This document shows positions 60,601-64,000 of a stretch of 64,000 bases of DNA, in pieces; position 1 is the stretch's first letter; every line of letters begins with the position of its first letter. This stretch comes from Nematopogon swammerdamellus (lineage: Eukaryota; Arthropoda; Insecta; Lepidoptera; Adelidae): positions 19,179,791-19,243,790 of the forward strand of contig OX336344.1 in NCBI GenBank assembly GCA_946902875.1, read 5' to 3'. The notes under the pieces are model-generated. The model searched no databases. It was not told the origin of the DNA and saw only the letters and a program-made list of their open reading frames with translations. A program made the position numbers and the translations under genes.

Positions 60601-63228
60601 TGTGGATAGAGATAAACACCAACACCTTGACTTGGCAAACAACAATAATATGAACGAACCTAATACCAGTTTGTTGTAAACTGAAAAGGAATCTTTACGA
60701 AGCGATCTGTTTGTGCTGTCCGATTGCCAAGTCAAGGTGTTTTTAAACGGTTTTTTTATATAGAAATGAAGATGTTAAATATAAGAGGAGTAACTAAATA
60801 TTGATTATTATTAAGTAGAAAATATAAATTTATGACAACATTGTTGAATTCGGGCTTCAATGATATGAAAAGACTTGGCTCTGCATGGGATCTTACAACT
60901 TTTTACGGTGGAAAGGTTGCGTGCGAGACTTGGCATCTTTTTATATTTATGTTTTTGGTGGGATTTGCGTTTACGGTAAAGCTCAGCGTTTGTACTCTTC
61001 AGCGATAAAGAATCTGTTTTACTTCAGATTTTTTGAAATTCGAATTCCATGCGAGCGATGCCGCGCTTTGTGCAGATTATTATTAGAATAACTTATTATT
61101 ATTATTTTTTGAATTGGGACGTCGACGACAGTTTACGTCGACTTCCCAATCATCTTCATCATCTTCCTAATCATTAGCTACCCTCGACTGTCGACAATTG
61201 GGCATGTATACTTAGAAAGAAGCCGTATAAGCTCACCCGTCAACGCAGTGCGTTGCAGTGACGAGGTGGTCGCGCGCCACCACCGTGGCGCCACAGATGA
61301 CAATACCATCGCGCGCTACAGCTCCCAGCCACGGGAACTCACCACGCGCTATGGCTTCGCCTCCGACCACGCGGCCCGTGCGTGCCACCCCACATACTGT
61401 GGACAAAATGTCAATAATATATCCGCGAATCATAGTGAAAACTGATCTCTATCCATCTTCTATACTTATTATAAGGAAATGTCTGGCTGTCTCTCTGTGG
61501 TATGTATGTTTGTTAACGTAGGTACGGACACGTTTAGGGTGAAATAGGATGGTTATTAAGGGCTGTTACCTAATTATTACAGTCTGTAACTATGAACCAA
61601 TACTAATAATAAATCTGTAAGGGATGGTCGCATGGAGTAAGTTATTTTGCTTTATGAGATACTGCGTCTGTAGACTCTATGTATGATACTAAGACTAAAT
61701 ATTTACGATTTTTAGAAATCTTTTCTGTATGTATGTCCCTTCATAACTCTTAACCCGATCATTCGAATTAGATGTAACTTAGTACAAGCACATTTGATTA
61801 TACGCACCACAGGATAGGCTAAATAAAATAGAGTTCCGGTTAAGATGTGGCTCTCATACAAACCGAATTGTTCTGCTCGCCGAAATGAAGGTACGGTAGC
61901 GGGCTTACTTACGAATTTCACGCGAGCGAAGCCGCGGGCAAAAGCTAATTAGAACATAAAGAATTATACTTTTTAGAGTTCCATATCCGTCGTATGGGAC
62001 CCTATTACTAAGACTACGCCGTCTGTCTGTCTGTCCGTCTATCATAAGAAAAAGTAAAAAATTCACGGGAGTCCCCATATAAGAAACTGTATGCCAAAAA
62101 TTGTATGTAAAAAAAGTGTATGCGCGCCATCTATCGAAAAAGAGTATGAAGCATTTTAACTAATCATTAATTTTAAATCATAATATGAAGTATTTAATAA
62201 AACACGCCATAGAGGGCGCGAGTGGCGCTGACCATGACATGGCGATACGGAACCCTCGAACGGAATATTATAGAATATTATATTGTATAATATTTTACTA
62301 ATGCCACGATTAAAGTAATAAACTCTGCATAGATACTAATTTGGAATAATTTCATTAATGATTGGCATGAGTGAGTACATTACCCACAGTAAAGAATGAC
62401 ATTTTTAAGCCATTGGTTTGAAACCATGCTTTAGACCTGGTAATGAATTTTTTTGCTTAAAACAAGCAACGCCTTTTACCCGAAAATTAATGTTTCTTTA
62501 ATCAATTATGCTAAAGTATATAAGTAAATTATCCGGTCAATTACACTATTTAACAATTACGTATGTCTAACTGGGACTTATAGCAGAAGAGTCCACAATA
62601 AATAAACATTGGGCAAACACTGGGCAAGTTTAATTTTATTTATATTATTTTAAATGTTTCTTTCTCTCAGATATATCATGTCATGACTGTGGTATCGCTT
62701 AAATGAAGAGTTGGTTTTTCCTTTTTTGTCTTTCACGTTTTTTCTTTTCGTACATATTTGTAGGAGCAAATATATATATTTCATTTTAATTTAGTTTGCA
62801 AAAGTAAATAATAAAAAAGAAGAAGTAGAGCAAACAATTTACGACACAACATATTTCCAAAAAAAAATTGCGAACATGCATTTGGTGAAATTATTTCATT
62901 GGTTGAACCGAACAACAGAACTGGCTTGATTTTTGTCATCTTTTCAAATTTTGTCACATCACTATTTTACGTTGATGCGATTTCGCACACACGCAAACGT
63001 CACTCAAAATTCACTTTCGATTATAAATAATAAATACGGTCGCAGATGAAAGTCACAGCTGGACCCCACTATGGCACTGTGACACAAGCGAGCCGTCTCG
63101 CGCACGCGGACACTGGGTAGCGATGGTCAGGAGGTTGGTGGTGAGCACTCACAGCAAGGCTTGCACGCTTTAGGCGACGCCTGCGCCGCCACCGCCGCCG
63201 CCGCCACGAGCCACACTGACAGAAACAT
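51389..63228 (-). CDS. secreted trypsin-like serine protease, five coding exons
   Basis: Joins 63228-63153, 61396-61237, 53008-52818, 52109-52018 and 51694-51389, giving 274 residues with closed phases. A hydrophobic signal peptide (MFLSVWLVAAAAVAAQA) is followed by a short Cys-containing propeptide (CKPCLCGVARTGR) and the activation site R34|VVGG. The S1 triad is visible: His75 in TATHC, Asp121 in DNDIAVLRLE and Ser213 in GDSGGP. Asp207 in RDSCKGDSGGP sits where trypsin has its S1-pocket Asp, so cleavage after Arg/Lys is predicted. Other family blocks are GEFPWLG, CGATVV, VSGWGS, LCA and SWGRGCARDGYPGVYARV. No clip domain is seen. Physiological role (digestive, immune or developmental) cannot be told from sequence. 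The 8.2-kb intron 2 is full of repeats. Confidence 0.94.
51735..51963 (+). mobile_element. Rep-C/SINE-A chimeric element, 3'-truncated
   Basis: AATAGCCCCACTGCATCTCT, AAGGCGACTAAGGGATATGA, ATTACTAGGTGGTAGGG to ACATGGCACCTAGCTCACC. Inserted in protease intron 4 only about 40 bp from exon 5. Confidence 0.85.
52018..52109 (-). CDS. serine protease coding exon 4
   Basis: DMSEPLEGRDAIVSGWGSTI to STIPMK, phase 1 to 0, acceptor TGTTTTGCAG, donor GTAAGT. Confidence 0.93.
52486..52690 (-). mobile_element. SINE-A, head-truncated
   Basis: Poly(T), ATGGAAACTGACATTGTTGG to GTGCGGTGGTACCAGCCCGG, in protease intron 3. Confidence 0.87.
52818..53008 (-). CDS. serine protease coding exon 3
   Basis: IDVARLSVLVGEYELNGTVT, HPEYNSYTYDNDIAVLRLE and FRPACLP. 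Acceptor ATTACTTACAG. The phase-compatible donor is CCGG|GTTGGT; a neighbouring GTAGTA would create a stop. Phase 2 to 1. Confidence 0.9.
53270..54137 (-). mobile_element. 868-bp hAT element with 8-bp TSD
   Basis: Ends CAGTGGCGTTAGCTAGGG and CCCTAGCTACGCCACTG are hAT-type TIRs (one extra T in the left). TGCCTGAG is duplicated exactly at 53262-53269 and 54138-54145. The interior keeps a transposase C-terminal remnant. Non-autonomous deletion derivative. Confidence 0.93.
53489..53690 (-). pseudogene. hAT transposase C-terminal dimerisation region, frameshifted
   Basis: One frame gives VATCERSFSKLKLK, and a shifted frame continues NYLRSTMNNLRLTNLAILSI, then DFDCVISDFASQKARKVNF and a stop. The 'ATCERSFS.LK..K.YLRS.M...RL..LA.LSIE' block is the hAT dimerisation domain. 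The frameshift lies between them; the catalytic core is deleted. Confidence 0.88.
54250..54415 (-). mobile_element. SINE-B 3' part, decayed
   Basis: T-run, ATGTAAACCGGTCTGGGCGG, GAGCACATGCTCCGACTAGC and GAGGAGAACACAGCCGAGGC. Confidence 0.75.
54425..54700 (+). pseudogene. LINE RT C-terminal fragment
   Basis: With frame changes it reads LYKKQIRPVME, then LDSIQRRAIRLVGDPKLTDG, the same region of ORF2 as in LINE-D (LDSIQS...LVGDPEV). Broken by frameshifts. Confidence 0.7.
54692..54740. repeat. 24-bp-arm palindrome at a Rep-C edge
   Basis: CATGCAGCAGGTGGTGGGTC and its inverse (one mismatch); the right arm is the start of the Rep-C copy. Confidence 0.8.
54716..54890 (-). repeat. Rep-C copy
   Basis: CACCTGCTGCATGACTCGGT, CTGTCGCTCTTTAGCACGGC, TTAGTCGCCTTTTACGACAT and TGGGGCTATTC. 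Confidence 0.82.
54923..54991. repeat. inverted repeat, about 30-bp arms
   Basis: ACGGTTAAGTTAAGAGCAAAG and TTCTTTACTCTTAACCGT with small gaps, meeting at TTACGAG. Confidence 0.7.
55279..55450 (+). mobile_element. SINE-A head (5' part)
   Basis: CTCGGCAACTCAGCGGTGCG (box A), GCGCGGTCAGTACTTGGATG and GGTAACCGCTCGACCGTTGG (5S-like box C), CCGTGCTTCGGATATGACG (decayed box B). Confidence 0.88.
55549..55655 (-). mobile_element. SINE-A 3' end fragment
   Basis: Poly(T), ATGGAAACTGACACGGTTGG to AGTGCTTCCCTTCATTATA. Confidence 0.82.
55656..55890 (+). repeat. degenerate repeat of the 'AAATCTATTCAGTGGTT' type
   Basis: Related to 44815-45185 and 47955-48165. Confidence 0.5.
55956..56730. mobile_element. 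775-bp hAT-like element with 8-bp TSD
   Basis: Perfect 11-bp ends TAGGGTTACCA and TGGTAACCCTA, flanked by GTTGCAAA at 55948-55955 and 56731-56738. The subterminal regions repeat TCCTGACA/CCTGACAAAAAG motifs. No transposase is recognised. Confidence 0.85.
56212..56498. mobile_element. 287-bp MITE nested in the preceding element, 8-bp TSD
   Basis: 15-bp TIR CACAGAGCATCAAAT inverted at the right end, with GTATAGAT at 56204-56211 and 56499-56506. The interior has GC-rich CGCGCGCCCC and GTGTGTGC-rich stretches. Confidence 0.88.
57085..58075. mobile_element. about 990-bp fold-back element
   Basis: Long inverted arms of about 330 bp (57085-57420 and about 57600-58075, the right one interrupted near 57754-57890). 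Ends resemble GCAGGTTGTTCGGC / GCCGAACACTCTGT. Arm landmarks: CACGTGGTATCGAGATACGA and ATGTCATACAAATCATTCAC. A loop of about 180 bp contains two GGGCACTTTGT motifs. No transposase. Confidence 0.85.
58150..58275 (+). repeat. LINE-E 3' end
   Basis: GCAAATCTGTAGGCATGGCA, GAGCGTGGTTTCGCAAGGAG and CTCGGCACAGCCACCC, as at 26535-26715. Confidence 0.75.
58280..60200. other. protease intron 2, nothing recognised
   Basis: AT-rich. Small frames at 58971, 59524 and 59999 on the minus strand lack motifs. Confidence 0.4.
60211..60287. repeat. 37-bp-arm palindrome
   Basis: ACGACAGTTCATTTTTAGAA to CTAATAG, then its near-perfect inverse. Confidence 0.82.
60621..60741. repeat. short inverted repeat
   Basis: AACACCTTGACTTGGCAA and TTGCCAAGTCAAGGTGTT are perfect inverse copies about 85 bp apart. 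Confidence 0.7.
61237..61396 (-). CDS. serine protease coding exon 2
   Basis: LCGVARTGRVVGGEAIARGE, FPWLGAVARD, CGATVVARDHLVTATHCVDG; activation site and catalytic His. Acceptor TTTGTCCACAG, donor GTGAGC, phase 1 to 2. Confidence 0.95.
61596..61945 (+). repeat. Rep-J copy 2
   Basis: Same block as 780-1130, ending AGCGAAGCCGCGGGCAAAAG. Confidence 0.7.
61975..62260. repeat. Rep-K-like element
   Basis: AGAGTTCCATATCCGTCG, (CTGT)n, TAAAAAATTCACGGGAGTCC, GCGCGCCATCTATCGAAAAA and GGCGATACGGAACCCTCG correspond to the 3623-3899 element. Confidence 0.65.
62261..63060. other. protease intron 1, nothing recognised
   Basis: AT-rich, no features. Confidence 0.4.
63153..63228 (-). CDS. serine protease coding exon 1 (signal peptide)
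   Basis: MFLSVWLVAAAAVAAQASPK then ACKPC, donor GTGAGT, phase 1. The only ATG upstream of exon 2 whose phase and hydrophobic leader fit a secreted protease. The GC-rich flank at 63080-63440 is the likely promoter side. Confidence 0.88.
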
Positions 63229-63742
63229 GGCACCGTCTGGAGGCAGGAGAGGCGGGTGTCCCCACTATTATAGTGGCGGGCGGCCCCGGCTGATAAGGCT
63301 CCAGGGTCTCGCTTTGGGGCCAAGTTCACGGCTGCGCGTCGCGGGCTCCGACGAATACACGAGGACTGACACAGCGGCGCCGCGCCCGCGCCGCCGCGCT
63401 CGCCTCCTCCGCTACCATGCGTTTTCGCAACACCTACGGCGCAGGAGTGCTCAAGTCAAGTCTGTCAGTTGGATAGTGTTTATGAGTCCACTACTACTGG
63501 ACATAATATACATACCTACATCAAACTTTTAATAGTATGAAATATAAAAATTTATTTATATAGACCAATTATGGATACATTCATATTTAACCAATATACA
63601 AAAAAGGCAAAGTCAACAAACACAGGAATAAGATAACTCCCATATTTACTTCAGGCTGAAACATAAGCCGGTCGATTATTTCACTTTCTCACCCATCCTC
63701 GAGCGTGTCTTCCTAAAATCCTGAAAAATAAACGCACCTCCT

Positions 63743-63884
63743 GCAGCGGGAGCACAAATGCGTCGATAAGCCTATATCGATCGATAAACATCTATTCGTC
63801 TTCTTCTATTCTACTTCGTCGAACGAAGCAAATAGATGTTTATCGATCGATATAGGCTTATCGACGCATTTGTGCTCCCGCTGC
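63743..63884. repeat. perfect 54-bp inverted repeat with structured loop
   Basis: 63743-63796 (starting GCAGCGGGAGCACAAATGCG) and 63831-63884 are exact inverse copies. The 34-bp loop itself holds CTTCGTCGAACGAAG, a 6-bp-stem hairpin. Confidence 0.95.
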
Positions 63885-64000
63885 GGGTGTCTTCGGTCTT
63901 ACACCGTTGTGGGAGAACTCCTGGCTGGGAGGTGCTGCAAGTTCAAGTTCAAGTTCAATATAAGAAAAACAAGTTCCTGATCTGAGAACAAGACAGAGAC

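Noticed and set aside
63161..63532. 123-codon plus-strand frame at the right end
   Set aside because: GC-rich shadow of the signal-peptide exon and its promoter side; no splice context or motif.

Overview
The window looks like nuclear DNA of an insect, most probably a moth or butterfly. The basis is multi-exon genes with GT-AG introns, AT-rich non-coding DNA crowded with SINEs, LINE 3' ends, MITEs and hAT elements, and repeats of a style I associate with Lepidoptera (for example the GTGCGAGT...GGTTCCGTA inverted repeat, here Rep-K). No bacterial operons, rRNA, CRISPR arrays or convincing free-standing tRNA genes were seen. The Lepidoptera call is an inference from repeat style and needs a database comparison.

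Four protein-coding loci can be reconstructed. (1) A minus-strand gene of unknown identity enters from a CpG-rich first exon at 11638-11739 and continues left through an exon at 3319-3448; its 3' end lies outside the window or was not found. (2) Head-to-head with it, on the plus strand, is a complete SLC35F3/F4-like drug/metabolite-transporter gene, nine coding exons from 15147 to 28857 and 482 residues. (3) On the minus strand is a complete extra sex combs/EED gene, the WD40 subunit of Polycomb Repressive Complex 2, eight coding exons from 49988 down to 39507 and 415 residues. (4) Upstream of it on the same strand is a complete secreted trypsin-like serine protease, five coding exons from 63228 down to 51389 and 274 residues. 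Every exon chain was checked for splice phase and stays open. Nothing links the four genes in one pathway.

The most unusual signal is tandem amplification of splice sites inside two of the genes. In the SLC35F gene, about 20 copies of a 51-bp minisatellite sit immediately before exon 2, and each copy is a copy of the exon-2 acceptor (tract, CTGCAG and the first exon bases). In esc, a 131-bp unit made of the 3' end of coding exon 6 plus its GTGAGT donor is repeated eight more times downstream. The first of these extra donors is in frame and open, and would add 48 residues to a WD-repeat region.

The rest is nested mobile DNA. Working labels: SINE-A (tRNA-like box A, a 5S-rRNA-like box C and a tRNA-like box B in its head, about 380 bp full length); SINE-B (tRNA-Ser/Leu-like head, about 400 bp); Rep-C (contains GTAAAAGGCGACTAAGG); LINE-D, LINE-E and LINE-F (3' fragments of non-LTR retrotransposons); Rep-G, Rep-H, Rep-J, Rep-K and Rep-L (unclassified interspersed repeats). 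SINE-A and SINE-B share a central domain although heads and tails differ. The SINE-B tail resembles the LINE-E 3' end. At least two hAT-like elements show clear 8-bp target duplications, one with a second 8-bp-TSD MITE nested inside. Long fold-back elements lie at 29911-30477 and 57085-58075. The intergenic region between SLC35F and esc (about 29-39.5 kb) holds only repeats and one weak possible exon.
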